64,000 nucleotides of DNA from the NCBI GenBank assembly GCA_008933995.1, contig WARS01000015.1:6384861-6448860 (forward strand), in the 5' to 3' direction. The stretch is from Datnioides undecimradiatus. Its lineage: Eukaryota; Chordata; Actinopteri; Lobotiformes; Datnioididae. The notes beneath the pieces were generated by a model, which was given only the letters and a program-made list of their open reading frames with translations, had not been told where the DNA came from and did not search any database. Numbering within the stretch: position 1 is the first letter of the stretch; each line of letters starts with the position of its first letter. This document shows positions 26,162-40,110 of the stretch, piece after piece. The position numbers and the translations under genes were made by a program.

Positions 26162-28301
26162 CTTTTAATATTGTTTGATTAAAATTAATAGCTGTATACT
26201 CTCTTTATGTTCACTCCCTTTTTATATGTTCCTTCTTTATACGAGAGGAGGTCCTTCCATATTTTCATAGAAATACAGTAATTTGTATGAAGTTAATATC
26301 ATACTACTGCTTTGTTGCCACTGCAGAGGCTTAAATCAAGTCAACCCAGTTATAGCTCTTTTACACGTTGTTTTGTTTCTTAGATGAACATTCAAAGGAT
26401 GAACACTGGGCACTGCTTTTCTTTTCTTCCACATTTTTTATGCTGAGCATTTCAAAAAGACACTGCTTAGTTTTGAGACCTGCTCAACATAATTCCCCTT
26501 ATAAATTTTTTAATGCATTTTTCTTGTCAAACTTTTTACAGCAGTTGAGCTTCAAGCTGTTCCCCAAACAGAGGCAATTCAAACCACTTCTGCGTCTTAT
26601 TTTGACCAGAGTTGCAGCAGTTTTATTTGCTGTGGATGTGGACAATGAATATTTGGCTGCGTGGTTACAAACATTTGTATCGTTGAACTTAAAGAAAATC
26701 CTTTTCACATCAATGTGTTTTGGAGAATTAGTGAAATGGTTCATGGCAAAATCTCAGTAGAATCTCAACTCATCTTTATGACATGACATATTTCACCTCT
26801 CTGTCTCCTACACATGCACACACCATTAAATAACAAGCTCAGAGTTACTACCCACTGAAACCAATTCGCAAAGGGGGAATCCTGGTCAAAGAGTGTGCTG
26901 ACAGGCGCACGCATTCACAGGGGAGTGGTGGGGAGGGGAGATTATTAAGGCCAAAGATTAATTGACGCCAATAAAAGATTCATGTTCACAGCAAAGTTCA
27001 TTAAAATCTTCAAAGCTGCTTTTTTTTTCCAGAGCGGGTTAGAGAGATAGTTGAGAGAAAGAGAGAGGTACCGCAAGAGCTGTGACCTTCCATATAAAGT
27101 CTGTATGTGTGTGTGGGTGAGAGAGCAGCCTTGTAATAATGCAACCACTACTTATATTTACGCCCATTGTTAAATCTGCCTTGTGAGTGTATTACAACTG
27201 AATTAATGAAGTTAGATACTGTACACTTGTTGTTCTTCATTAAGCAGGACATGTTGAGTGTTTTTGTGAGCATGTTTTGTTTCACAAATGTGTGTCTCTC
27301 AAATCCATGGGTGGTATGTTGCAGCCATTTAACAAACAAACAGTAATTAGTTCCTGTAATGGTTCTCCATTACATTTCTCAGCGGCCAAACTCTTTGAGA
27401 GGCAACCCGAGCACTGTTGCGTTATAATTAACAATAGCTTGTGTATTCCCCCAGAGGTGGCAATTTATGGGTGAGGGGTAGAGCAAGAGAGAAAGGAGGC
27501 GAGAGAGAGAAATAGGAATAAAATGTTGCAAGATGAACTGACTTTTGCTTTCTTTCCATTTCTTCTGCTTTGTTAGTCTCCCTTTTTCTTGCTGTAATTG
27601 TAGATATCAGCTGTGTTCAGTTAGCCAAGCCATCTTGTTCAGCATTGTGAGCCGAGTGAGTGCTGCTGTCTAAACTGCCTTCCACCCCCATTTTTCTCAC
27701 ATTTGTTGGTCATGGCCAATCCCCATTTTTCGATTTTTATTCCCTGTCAATTACATGTCGCTGCCAACTCCCACTGTTGGCCCATGGAGAGTTCAGATCC
27801 AAATCATTCATTTATGTGAGACGGGATGGTGTGAATCACTGTACAGCTGGCCACTTCATGAATACTTCATGTGTGCTGTTCAATGGCCTCCTCTCTAGAC
27901 ATAGCTGGCTTTCGCTGGGAGTTACCAAGACAGTAACAAAGGCTTGATCATACTTGTCCCCTCCTGCAGACATGAGAGCACCAAGCCAGAAGCACCGCAG
28001 TTAGGGATTTAATCCAGGTCAATGGATGGGCAAATGCTTTTGTGCCTTCAAACTTGTGTCAAATCGCTTGATTGTTTGTGCTGTTTTCGTTTTAAACCAA
28101 ACACCTAAAAATTATGATTTGTTCAAAAGAAACCATGTTCAGGAGCCACCAAAGAACAGCTACAGCATGTGGTAACTGCAGCATCTCCTCAACAGTGATA
28201 CCCAGGGGATGAAATGACCTCATGCATGATGTGAAGCTGACCATACAGGCAAAGTCTGCCCAGTGCTTACAGTGAATGCAAGGCTAGAAACAGCGTAAAC
28301 A

Positions 28302-28330
28302 CTAACTCTTCACCACTTGTCTCTCTCCAG
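28302..28330 (+). promoter_or_regulatory. 3' splice site region of exon B
   Basis: CTAAC at 28302-28306 is a close branch-point match, with the branch A at 28305, about 25 bases before the exon. A pyrimidine-rich tract with two interruptions and CTCCAG follow. A second CTCCAG lies just inside the exon (28335-28340), but using it would break the frame with exon A. Confidence 0.75.
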
Positions 28331-28526
28331 GTCTCTCCAGGACTTATCCAAGCAGACAGAGCTGCCTTATGGTACAGTGCTGGACTCTGCTGTCTATGAT
28401 CAAGTGCGCTCCAAGGCTATGAACCCCTTTGAGAGAGATCCCATGTACTCCCAGATGTGGCGCATGATCAACCGCACTGGAGGTGGGGATAATAATGTTG
28501 AGGAGTCAAAGGAAGGCATTCGCAAG
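28331..28526 (+). CDS. grid2: grid2 exon B: start of ligand-binding segment S2
   Basis: This is a coding exon of 196 bases. Its first G completes the glutamine codon begun in exon A, 65 full codons follow, and it ends on a codon boundary (IRK). It begins [22 protein letters not shown] and continues through [18 protein letters not shown] to [17 protein letters not shown] (28383-28397) holds the alanine and valine that line the D-serine pocket in GluD2 (A686 and V687 by family numbering). A glycosylation sequon N-R-T lies at 28470-28478. The next residues, GGGDNN, replace a stretch that in mammalian GluD2 carries a second sequon (N-G-S), so one site appears lost. The acceptor is CTCCAG at 28325-28330 and the donor is GTAGGT at 28527. 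The segment is extracellular and clamps ligand together with S1. Confidence 0.97.
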
Positions 28527-31211
28527 GTAGGTCTTTACTTTTTCAATTAGTATCAGCTCCAAACACATGTAAAGTCACTGAGGTTGGTGAACAAAACATC
28601 GGATGACTTCTGTGAGGGATTTTGTATTCAGGGGACCAGGTGCAGAATGGCTGCAACATCAAAAGCAATTATTCATAACACAGTGCAAAGCATTCACATT
28701 TGAGCCATCATTTGCCAGCATCTGACCTTGTCATTTTTATTTCATTTGGTTGTTCCATGAAATCAGCCTGAAGGACAAAATCAGCCTCTGAAGTTGTTAC
28801 TTGAATTACATTTTCAGCCTTCATAGGTTTTGAAATTTGTTTTGAGTATTTTAACATATTTACAGAATTACACATAATTCAGATTGTAATTCAAGTTACA
28901 GTTTACCAATTATCATAAACCTCTTTTTTACATTAGAGAGATTCAGGATGAAGAATGAAAAAAATAGAATTTTTACATGTCAGCATTTACTGTTTACTGA
29001 CACCAACATGTGTCATAGTATAAGTTGACATTAGCCCTGAAAACCAGATGAGTCTTGTGGTTCGCAGGGCAAGATTCATCCTGGAATCTTCGCTCTCCCA
29101 GAGAGCAATTTCACTTGATAGCATTGCTGCATGGCATTATGCTAAATGTCCAAACCAATCATAAAATAAGTCTGCAAGTGCTGTTGTCACTGAACAACAC
29201 AGGCAACTGGTAAATAACACTGCTTTGCACAGAGGGTTTAACTATTATAACTATGTTACCGGTAGGCTCGGCTCTTACATTTATTTCTTTATTCTCCAAA
29301 ATAGTAAAATGTAATACTTGATCAATGAAGCAAATGTTTTTATGCATCTCTGTTGTGCTTGGGTTTTTCCTTTTTTTCTGAGTTTTTTTTTTTTCAGAAA
29401 TAACAAAATATTTACTCACTGTCTTTTTTAAATCCAAGATTAATATTCTAATTTGTGACTCCATAAACAGTGGAATCGCTGTTTATATTAGCTGTCAGTC
29501 AGTTCATACACCAAACTGAATATACTATGTGATATATGGCACATCCTTAATGCACACTGCTCAGCCTCAGTCCTTTTTTTCACATACAGCTCATGCTACA
29601 GGGTCTGTGTTGATAGTGGATAAATCCATCTAAACGATGTTAATGATACACAGATAGCGCGTGCATGGTTAAATACTTAATTCCCTTGATGATTACCCAG
29701 CATCATAAATACCTGACTGCTGCATCTCATTTGCACGCATCCCACTTTCTGTTTTGCATCGCCCGTCTCTCCTCCAGTGAGGGTCTCACTTTATCCCTCC
29801 TCCCTCCAGAATATATTAGGCTTGAACTGTAGCCAGCGTTGGAAGCGTTGGAAGTGTTGGGAGGAGTAATTAAAGTGGCGGGTGGTGTTTTTAAAATGAT
29901 GGGATAAATGCAGCACATAACAGCATATAAGCACACAACTATTAACACTAACTGACACACATTGCTTGTTGGCTGCGGCATTTATTGAGCACATAGTCGC
30001 TAATTAGTCGTGTGACAAGACTCTTTCAGTCTGTCTTTTATTGCTAAACAGTGCGACGTGTGTGTAAAAGCAATATATGTGTGTCGTTCTGATTACCAAC
30101 TTGACCCAAGCAGCTTGACAAAACACACAAAATGCCTCTGATATGACTGAATTGGCATGCATGTTTCAATTTTTTAAAGTATTTAATGATTAATTAACAG
30201 AAATGATACTGGGTAAATGTCCTGTTAAGCAGAACAAAATTACAGAGTGTCCAACAGAGATCTAAAATACAAAAATACAAAAATAGTTCTAACATGTTGA
30301 CATCTCTACAGCAAAAATGCTTAATATTGAGGAAGAAAAAAGTAAGGGGAGATTAAAATGATCATAGACTACCTTAGTTACTGGTCGATTGTCAGTTTAA
30401 AACCACATTGAAATGGGTCATCACTGCAACATATGGGATAGCAGTGTGGTTTGTTATGTGGTATCACAGAAAGTGCAGAAGGTCACTATGTGACTTGGGG
30501 TGCTCCCAAACAAGGCCAACAAGATCAGTTATTTTACACAGATTGGCAACAGTGAGCAAAAAAATCTTTTACACAGTATACACTGAAAACTGCTGCCAAA
30601 GAGCAGCTACAAGGCGACTCCACTATCACCTCAGCAACAATGACTAAGGGAATAGCAGAGCCTATACTGATGTGGTGCTGATCACCCATAAAGAGTCTGC
30701 TGACTGTAGTTACATAGGCAGAGACACTGCCAGACATCACGCTGTTGGGGACATTTTGAGCCCAAGCCCTCTTTTCGCAAGTGGTCCAGCACAGTCAGTT
30801 GCAGCTTCAAATCAAACAGGGAATAATCTAAGGACAGATTTGCTCAAAGTATGTGTGGATGCTGATCAAAGTATCAGACTGGGCTGCTTCATCCACTGCT
30901 TTAAAGGAGGATCTGGCACACCAGAGAGCCTTGCACAATATTTCTGAGTGTACGTGATGAGTAATGTGTAATTCATTCATTTTTTAAATATCCTTTTGTG
31001 ACAGTAACATACTGCAGATACAGAAAAAGAACAATACATGTCTCATGGCTACATTACATTAAATGTGTTTTGATAAACATTTCCGGGAGTGTTGCCAAAG
31101 GGGTCGTCAAACGCTGCATGATGAGTAAGTTTGCTTTTCAGTAGCAGTGGGGTGTGAGCAAGCAGGAGTGACAGGAGACAGAACTGGATGAAGGGCTGGT
31201 CAGCAGCAGGA

Positions 31212-31241
31212 CAGAGAGATAGAGATAGAGAGAGAGAGAGA
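31212..31241. repeat. (GA)n with GATA interruptions
   Basis: A GA repeat interrupted twice by AGAT units. Confidence 0.88.
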
Positions 31242-33387
31242 TCTGGTTTTCATGGATAAATTCAACATGACAGAGGTGACACCTCCAGAGTGGCAGCAAG
31301 CTCTGCACAGCAGCAATGAGAGAGAAGCCAGACCTCTTGTCCTTCACTCCTCTGTCTGCTTCTCTCTTGTTTTGATGTTTTCTTTCAACCTTACCTTCTC
31401 TCTGCCTTTCGCTTTTTTCTTATTGTTGTTCTACCCTGTATCGGCAAATATCAACATTACTGTCTTTTTATGCTCTAACTGCTCTGTATTCCCAATTTTA
31501 ACATCTTCTCCATACTTTCCTCTTTATTGCTCCTTCTCTCTTTCCATCGTCCCTTTCTGCTCCCCTCTTCTGTCTCTCTGTCAGTCTCTTATTCGTCTAC
31601 ATTGTGTTAAAGGCTACATGGTGCACTCTAGTGGCAAACTCATGCCCGTCCCTCTCTCTTAGCTGCATTGACACAAGCTGCTGTTTTCCCTCTGCTGCAG
31701 CAACACTACTGTAATGTTTGATTGTATGTTTAAACCAGCAATGAAACTCAAATTATGTTAATTATTATTTAATGATTCTTAAACACAGTATCATCAGCAG
31801 AGGTTTGACAATGTACAGAGTAAAACCCTGGTTATTCATCCCCTTTATTCAGCACTTTTTGAATATAAATATAATTTTACCTTTGTGCTTGCAGATAAAA
31901 AAGAGGTGTCAGAGGCTAAATAATCTCTTGTTCTCAGTTGCTGTTCACAAGGTCTCCTAAAAGGAGACATAGAGACTAAGCCTGAGTTCACTCAATGCCC
32001 AACGGCTATAAAACCGAAACAATCACCTAGAAGATTCCTTCAAAGTGCAGACTTTCAACCTGTTATGATTTCTTCTCATACTGACAAATATATCTGGAAG
32101 CCAGTGAACAGGACCTGGAATAGTATTTTGAAGCCGGAGGCTATTTGGAAGGCCATGATGTTATTAACAAAGCCCGTGAGTCAGTCAGACTCAGACATCT
32201 TTTTGTTCTCTGTCTCCGTTTGATTTATTTGGATGTGTTTGTCTTCTTCAATCCAGTCCCTTTGCTATATTTGATTCCTGTGAGGTTAAGAACTTGATAT
32301 ATTTTTTCCCTCAGTGTCACTCTCTCTCTCTCTCTCCTTCTCTTCCTGATGCCGCTTGCCCTCTTCTCTCTTTCTTTCTCTTAGGCCTTCTCTCTTTCAC
32401 AATAAACTTCTTACTCCTCTCTGTCACCGTTGTCTCCTGTGCACTATGGATTTTCTTCCTTTTCAGTTTTGATTCCCTGCAGCAGAATAATATTATATGT
32501 CAGAACGGGTCAGTGTCTGCGCTGTTTCTGGTATCACTCACACATGCACACATTTACTTGTGGAACCACTCACATGCAAGCACATATATCATGTCCAGAA
32601 GCAGTATGCTTTATACACATGCAGCAAGATATTCACTCACATGCACCTCAGACTTTATATCACATTAACTTGGTGCCACATATATATCAAAGGTGAATGT
32701 TCTGCATGTCACATTTTGACATAATGGCATCTCCATTTAAGGCAATGCATAACCTTCATGTCTGTTTATTCTTGCACGGTCTCAAGTGGAAAGAGAAAGT
32801 ACTTTTTCTTCCAGTGCTTTGTTGTTTGTGCAACACTTTTAGTCAGGTCTTTTAGCTGAGCAGCTGACAGCTCAGCATTTGACTATTGTGCTGACTTGTA
32901 ATGAGTAAAATTAAGTATTAATTACGTACCCTCTTAATTACTTAACCCCTTATCCCCCCTCCCTAGACTGGAACTTGTAAATTACTGAAAGAGACGGTAA
33001 TAAGAAGCATCAGACACCTCATATTTGTCATAAAAAGAGAAAATAATTGTGACAGTAAACTATTACAACTTCCCTCCCTCCCGAAAAAACATTGAAAAAA
33101 GCAGAGAACTCTGCATCTTCTACTACTGCCTGTTTTTGTTTTCTTGTGCAGTATATATATATCTGCCTTTAGTTCTATAGCAAGCATGTGAAATTACAAC
33201 ACATTCTCAAGATCTTGTACTGAATGTTTAGATACTGTAGCTATGTGTCCATTAAAAAGTATTTAATAATGTGATGGGGGGTTTTTCACAAATGATTCCA
33301 GCTGATGCCACAGGAAACGATAACACATAATGGAATAGGAAATGAAAATGTTCCTCTGAGTTGCTGTTAAATCCTGACACTGCACAG

Positions 33388-33425
33388 GCACACACACATA
33401 TATATATTTATATATCTATCTATAT
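33388..33425. repeat. Compound (CA)n-(TA)n-(TATC)n simple repeat
   Basis: A short CA run merges into a TA run and then TATC units. Confidence 0.88.
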
Positions 33426-34553
33426 GACTGCGGCAGGCACTCATGCACTTAAGATGAAACACACAAACCAGTAAAATCCTCACATTTGCATGGTTACACA
33501 CACACACACACACGCCTGGTGCAGACACACGCACCTGACTCATTTGATGTAAGTGTCCCTATGTGAATATATGACAGCTACTCTCTGTCAGGCCTCAAGA
33601 GTCTCTGATGACTGCTGAGTGATTTTAGAGTTGAGTGGATTGCCAGTTTGAATGATTTTCTGTCTGTATGACTTTCCGTTGCACTATGGGAAGGTTCCAC
33701 TTTAGAAAATGCGTCTTTTCCCAAATGTCCTTGCGCGCTATATATTATCATTACCCCCAAGTCTCATATTGATGGGAGCGTCTTAAAAAGAAAAGAACTG
33801 CACTGAAACCTTTACTGCAACATTAACTGACGTCAAGGCTAGAAGTAAAGAAAGCATGGTAAAGGGCCTGCTCTTCAACACAGACACGTAGCACTTTGAT
33901 GGCTAAATATGGCAGCCGTGAATTCACGACCTGTCCAACCTAACCTTGAACTGAACAGCTTTGAACAGGACAATTAAGCCTTTGGCAAAATATGGATAAT
34001 TCAGAATTTCACCCATGCATGTATCTAACAGCCAATGGAAGCAGAGGTAGAGGGAAAAAAGGCAGCCTGGTGTGTCGGAAACAGTGAGTGCGAAGTTAAA
34101 TGCCTCATACATATGTACATATTCGGATTATACTGTATGGAGGACATTTACCTCTGCCAAAGCACTTTTGCATTTCTGCTGTCATTTGTAAAACTGCCTT
34201 TTCCAAGAAAAAAAATACCTATTTCTGGGATTTGAATTTCAGATTTATTTTGGTATGTTACGATGCTGACCTGTTCAGCTGATAAGGTCACACCAAGCAA
34301 CAGAAGCACACAGGGTTCATTCACGCTGTATCATCACTTATATTCAATTGAAAAATCCTTCGTATTTCTGCTTTTTTTTAAATCTTGTGGCACTTTTGTC
34401 TCATGAATTTAACATCTCTGGCCACTGTTGGCAGTCATACTCCAGGTAAGGAGAGGCATGTTATATAATGTTATAATGATGGCAGCTTTTTTCACCTTCT
34501 TTACATATGCTTATCACCATTCTGTAACAAGCACATCACTTTATATCCCCCTA

Positions 34554-34752
34554 TCACCATCTGCCCATTTAGCGTAATGACTCCAGAAATTATGATAAAA
34601 ATTACCATCATTTCTTCACCTCTGCTAGATATATCTTCAGACTGGAAGGAAGGAGCTGTATAATGTAAGCCTATAAGCGTTCACCAATTTGCCATAATGA
34701 CTTCAGTGATGATGATAAACATTACACCGACTCCTCTGACAGATAGAGCTGA
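34554..34752. repeat. Imperfect local direct duplication
   Basis: A stretch starting CACCATCTGCCCATTT with GTAATGACTCCAGAAATTATG (34554 to about 34630) resembles a stretch at about 34682-34750 with CACCAATTTGCC, then ATAATGACTTCAGTGATGATG, then ATAAACATTACACC and CCTCT. The copies are about 125 bases apart and diverged, so this is an old duplication or coincidentally similar AT-rich sequence. Confidence 0.5.
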
Positions 34753-34810
34753 TGGTAAATCAACCAAGACCTGCTTAGATCCTTCAGCCCTGGGTGGGGC
34801 CATCACGGCA

Positions 34811-35150
34811 CTCCGGAGGACGATTGAGACAGAGCAGAGAAGACATGGAGGGAGGAGGGGAAGATGATACGGATGGCGAATGGGTGCTCAGGGAGTAGGA
34901 AGGAGGAAATTGGGAGATTTAGGAAGGTGAAAAGAGAGCGATAAGGCAGAAGTGAGGGACTAAAAAAGGACTGGAGATTGAGGGGGGTAGCACAGATGGG
35001 TGAGAAAGAAAGAGGTATGTATGAAGGCATCGATGGAGAAACAAAAGAATTTGTGGACAGGGACCTAGATGGAGTCAAAAAGTAAGAGGTGAAGATGATG
35101 GAAATGCGAATGTGGAAGAAGAAAGAGAAGGTTGTGGATAACAAACACAA
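34811..35150. repeat. Purine-rich low-complexity tract
   Basis: The + strand is rich in AGAG, GGAGG and GGAAGG units over about 340 bases. A second, weaker purine-rich stretch follows at about 35262-35660. Confidence 0.85.
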
Positions 35151-38100
35151 AGACACAGGGTGTGGGTGGATTTAAACACCATGTTTTACTAATACATAAA
35201 CTTTATTTTCCTGTTGCTTTAATGGACTCTTGGGTGCATTAATCAGTGGGGCTAAAAGCCATCAAACAAGAAAAAAAAGAGCCAATCAAACATTAGAGAG
35301 AGGATTTAGAGAGACAGACAGACAGAGGAAGAATTTGCCAGACTACAAATTAGGCCTTTCCTTCAATGACAATGATGCGTTAAGTGGCCCAGGTCATATT
35401 TCTCCTCACAGTAAAACTTGCAGCTTACATACTAAACATAAGCGGCAGGATGAGAGAGCAAAACACTGAAGAAAAAATAAAGATGGGTTGAAACATGGAT
35501 GGATGAATGGACAGGCAGACAGAAGGGAGAAGAAGAATGACTAATACAGGAAGTTGTGAGGGTGATAAACAGAGGGGGATAGAAGAAGAAGAAGGAAAAG
35601 TGGGAAGAGAAATAGGAAGGCTGGAGAGAACGATGACATAAGTGCATGGAGAGAGAGAGATTAATGGACAGAGTAGTGGTTAGAAAGTAAACACAGCAGC
35701 GAGTAAGCTTTGGGAAGACAGCATGTGAGACGGATGGTGAGCGACCCCATTCTCCTCATCTTCTATCTTTTCTCCTCTCCCTCCCTTTCTCTGTCCTCTC
35801 CCCTATCACTCACTTCCCCCCCAGCTGTCACCTCAGCGCTGTCCTTATTCCCTAATGGGGAAAAAACAACACACGCAGGTAAAATCGTGTCGACGTGTTT
35901 AAAGATTTCAGCACGACGCTGCCATCTCCAAGCAATGTTAAGCAAGGTGGAAAAAGAGGTTTAAGCAGAGCATATCAATGAGCTCCACCCCAGATGTCTC
36001 TTAATGTGTATGTATGCATATGCTTGTGTTGTCTTAATGTAGAGAGGTCTCTCATACACCTGTTTACTCTCTCAAATCACAGTCAACAAGAGATCTGTAG
36101 GCAGCAGCGCTCTCCGAGAGTGTGCGCCGTGTCTGTGTTTGTGTCAGTGTCACAGTTCTTTAAGGACCTCCTGCCAACCAGCCATTGGTCAGGGAGTTGC
36201 CAAGGTTACCGAGCAGGGTGGCCCAGCTGTGTTCGGGTGACAGGACACAGACTCTGTGTTTGTGATTCCTCTCCTGCTCTGTTTGAAAAAGGGAAGTTGA
36301 CTTTTCATGAACAAAGCTCTCAGGTCTCAAGGTTGCCTTAAGCTAGGTGACTTGTACCTCTTACAACGTGCAGACTAACGCACAAATATCCTCCCGTGCT
36401 TCCTCTTTGTCATCCTTTTAATTCCAGACCTTCACTGCTTTCCTCTTTGTGTGTGTATTTTTGGTTTGTCTTTCTGCAGATTATGTTTTTCTATAAAAGT
36501 CAGGAGAGATACTTGGGGCAATTCATGTCTTATCCAGTGCAAAGACATGGTGCAGCTATACAGCAGCTGGGACGAGACCATTTTCATTAGATTTTTTAAA
36601 AGTTAATGACATATTTATGTGTTTGTCATGTATTTTATTGGATTTGAATGAGATCTCTGCAGAGGCATAAGCTGGCTTGATATATATCTGTCACTGTGCC
36701 TGGGTATGACTGCAGCAATATCCTCTGTAATAACCCAGCCTCTGCTAAGACCAGAAAATGGCCTTTTGGCTGCTGGGCTCTCTCATTTTCTATTTTCTAG
36801 TAGTGCAAATCACCCTGACAGGAATAAGAGAAAGCTCTTTTCCTGCAGAGTCTGATAGCTCATTAGGATTCAACACAACAAGCCCAAACAGCAAACATAT
36901 TTTCCTGCTGTTACAATTCTCTGCCTGTGTGATGACAGTGTTTCTGTGTTGTGACTCAGATTCAGGGAGAGCAGATGAAAAGAGGAATACAGAGGAAGGA
37001 GAATTTACTCTCCATATTAAAGAAAGACGACGGTGAGTATTGAAAGAGACATTTGGAATTAGGGAATGATAGATGCTGGATAAAAAAAAAGTGGAGGGAT
37101 AGAGAGAGATGGATAGAAACCACCCGTGCCAATTGCAGTGATTGATTAAAACCCGGCATGTTTGCCTGAGACGTGACAAATCGCGCTGGACTCGGGACAA
37201 GGGGGAGGGAGTACGAAGAGGAGATAATAAGTGTTTTCTTTAATAACAGCACAAAGAATTGAAATAAGGAATAAAAGAAATAATTCTATAATCTATTTCT
37301 GTCTATCTATATTTTTGTTTTATCTCCCAGCACCTAATAATGAAGCCTAATTGCCTTTTTATCTTTTTCTCTCTTCTACCAGCCAAGACTTAAGGATCCA
37401 TCTGACACCCACACGATCCTCTTACTCTTGTTTCTGTTCTTTTTTTCACTCCCTCCTCCTCCTCCTTTTTCTCCCTCTCTTTCTTCCTCGTTTGCACTTT
37501 GCCTTTCAATATCTGTTTTTCTCTAGTTCCCTTTTGTCCTGTGCTATACCCCTCGCGTCTGTAATAATTACAGCAACTAACAAGAAAATCAATGAAAGTC
37601 AGCAGATGAAGACGGCAATTAATGTGATGCTTTATTGCACTGGTGTAGGTGTTTGCATCTTTGCATTTCTGCGTGTTTGTCAGTGCGCATTTGCATGTAT
37701 ACATTTGAGAGTGTAGGTGTGTGTGTGTGTCTGTGTGAGTGTGCATGAGCGCCCGACTGCCTTTTCACATACTGAATATCTGACAGCAGAAACTACTTGA
37801 ATCTCTCAACTGTATGATTCTCAGCAGAGAATTTGCTCATCATTAGCCTGTAGTGTCACTGAAACACAGTAAGATTGGGAAATGTAATACTCCTACGGGG
37901 ACATACTGCTATTGTGCCTGTTCTAAAGATCAATAGAAATTATTAGAAAAACAGGTCTGTGTCTGTTTAGGAAGACGGAGTGAAAGAAAAGGCTGAAATT
38001 AAATTCTGTAGAACAACTACAACCAAAAAAAGTAGAAAGACTTCATACTTTTCTAAAATGCTTCCTCAGTGGGTCCCCCCCTGATGTGTAGAAGCTTTCT

Positions 38101-39699
38101 TTGATCATGATTTATCCCAGGTTTGTTTCTTTATGTTGCCCCCTTGTCCTCTGTTGACGTTACACCATTTTCTGAGAAAGTTTTGCATGACTTCAAATAG
38201 TTATTTTATTGACTTTAAAGTGCAGATCTAAAATGCCAACAAAAGTAATCTTTGGTTCCAATAGTTCTTAACACAATAATTCATTATTCCAGACGACAAT
38301 GTTTGCTTAAGCACAGTATATCAACTGCATCAGAAGATGCCTGAAAGAGTCCCATACTACCTCAACCTCTTAAATGTGTTTATATAGCTATATTGGTTGC
38401 AACATCAGTGCATATATACATTTTGCAGCCACTGCAGTAAGCAATCTTGCAGTTTAATCCCCTTTGTGCTCAGCAGAGACAAGCTTAAAGACAAAAGAAA
38501 CCCCTTATCTTTCCAAACTGTTTCGCATGCTTTACTTGATCTAGTGCGGAAACAAAACAGGAGAACAGCAAGCGATTAATTTCATCTTCCACCCTTCCTG
38601 CTTAAAGTTATTCATTGCTGTGCAGCTCAAACAAGCTCCAAAGATAAACACAAAGACTTGCTGCACAGTTTGCTCTGCTGGTGTCACTAAAAAGTCAACA
38701 AATACAGCTCAATGCATTGATAATAGTCGTAATTTGTTATGTAGTAGTGTTTGTGTTATATATAAGTATGCGATTTGGATTTAGCTGAGTGTTCAGAGGT
38801 TCTGTCTGGCAAATTCTGTATGATTCAAAAGCATTTGTTTGACTGATTACATATCTTTTCTGGTAAAAGACCTCCACCTTCATGGCCTTAATGATATCGC
38901 TCATACCATTAACGAGACAAGGTAGGTAGATTGCTTGAAAAAAAAATCACATTAAAAAGGAACATACTCTGCTCAGAGAAAGTAAGCAGACAGGCACCTG
39001 AAAAACACAGAAATATATGTACAAAAAAAGTAGATTTTAGGTAGACAACATTATAAACTGATATGGAGACCTCAATACCAAAAGCAGCTGTTGGACATAT
39101 AATTAAAATGTTTCAGCCACCTTTTTTAAGGCAATTGCATTCAAGTTTTTATCACTGGGATCATTTTTTTGTCTATTACTAAAGTCCAAGACACAAAGAT
39201 ACACATCATTAGTACACTTAAAAGCCTGTAGGAGATTAAAATGCAGTCACAGATTGGCTGAGAGAAATATGGAGGAGAGCACAAAAGCAATTAAGCCAAT
39301 AGAAACACAAAGAGCAAAGTTGCTAAAGTTAGACAACAGTATTACTCAAAGGCCCAAATGCCCCTGCTGAAAGAAAGAGAGGGAAAAAAAGAACTTTTTA
39401 AACACATTTTTTATCTGCCTGGTCTCTGTCAGGTCTCGCCAGAGCTGCGACCTAAAGCTAACCATTAGATAACATCCTTAATTTTCAAGATAAAAAGAGG
39501 ATAAAAAAGAAAAAAAATGGAGGATGAATCACTGTAACTCCCCTGCTTTTTGTTTTGAGGAAGAAGCTGCAAGTTCAATCACTGGATTGTAGATAAATTA
39601 GGGGGACAAAGTAGGGGGTGGAGAGAGAAAAAGAAAGCATGATATAAATGGTTTTGGTGGCGGGATATCTGGTTACAATTGACCTCTCTTTCTTATCCT

Positions 39700-40073
39700 C
39701 ACCCAACCCTCAGCCCATTCCATTTCTCATTTTTCCTCCCCTCCTCCTCCTCTTTGGTATCCTTTAGCTATGTTTTCGTGTCTTCCATTCTACATGGACG
39801 GCTTCTCCTTCTTCTTTCCTGTCTTCTCTGTCATATCTAATGCCCTGTTTTTGTCACCTCTCTTTCCTCTTTTCTACCCCTTCTTCTTTGGGTTTCTGTT
39901 GTTTTATATCCTTTTTTGTGCTCTTCATTGTCCTTTTTTTGTTTTTCCATTTTTGTTTTGTCACCTTCCCCTTTCTTACTCCTTCCCTTCCTTCATTCTG
40001 ATCTCTGCCCCAGTGCTCCTGGGCTTCTGGCCAGAATCAAGGTGTTTCTCTCTCTCTCCCTCATCTCACTCCA

Positions 40074-40110
<37 letters not shown>

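Larger units (their letters stand above)
22562..28330 (+). other. grid2: Intron between exons A and B
   Basis: This intron of 5,769 bases has GT-AG ends (GTAAGT, CCAG) and splits a glutamine codon (phase 2). It holds a TG array 327 bases after the donor, a 47-base CA array, a GA-rich tract at 24.13-24.51 kb, a perfect 24-base palindrome at 26138-26161 and a TAATTA-containing stretch around 27.15-27.45 kb. No exon or RNA gene was seen. Confidence 0.93.

Noticed and set aside
26368..26760. Open frame of 130 codons on the + strand, with an overlapping - strand frame
   Set aside because: This is not low-complexity, but a frame of this length is expected a few times by chance in 64 kb of six-frame sequence, and no family resemblance was seen.
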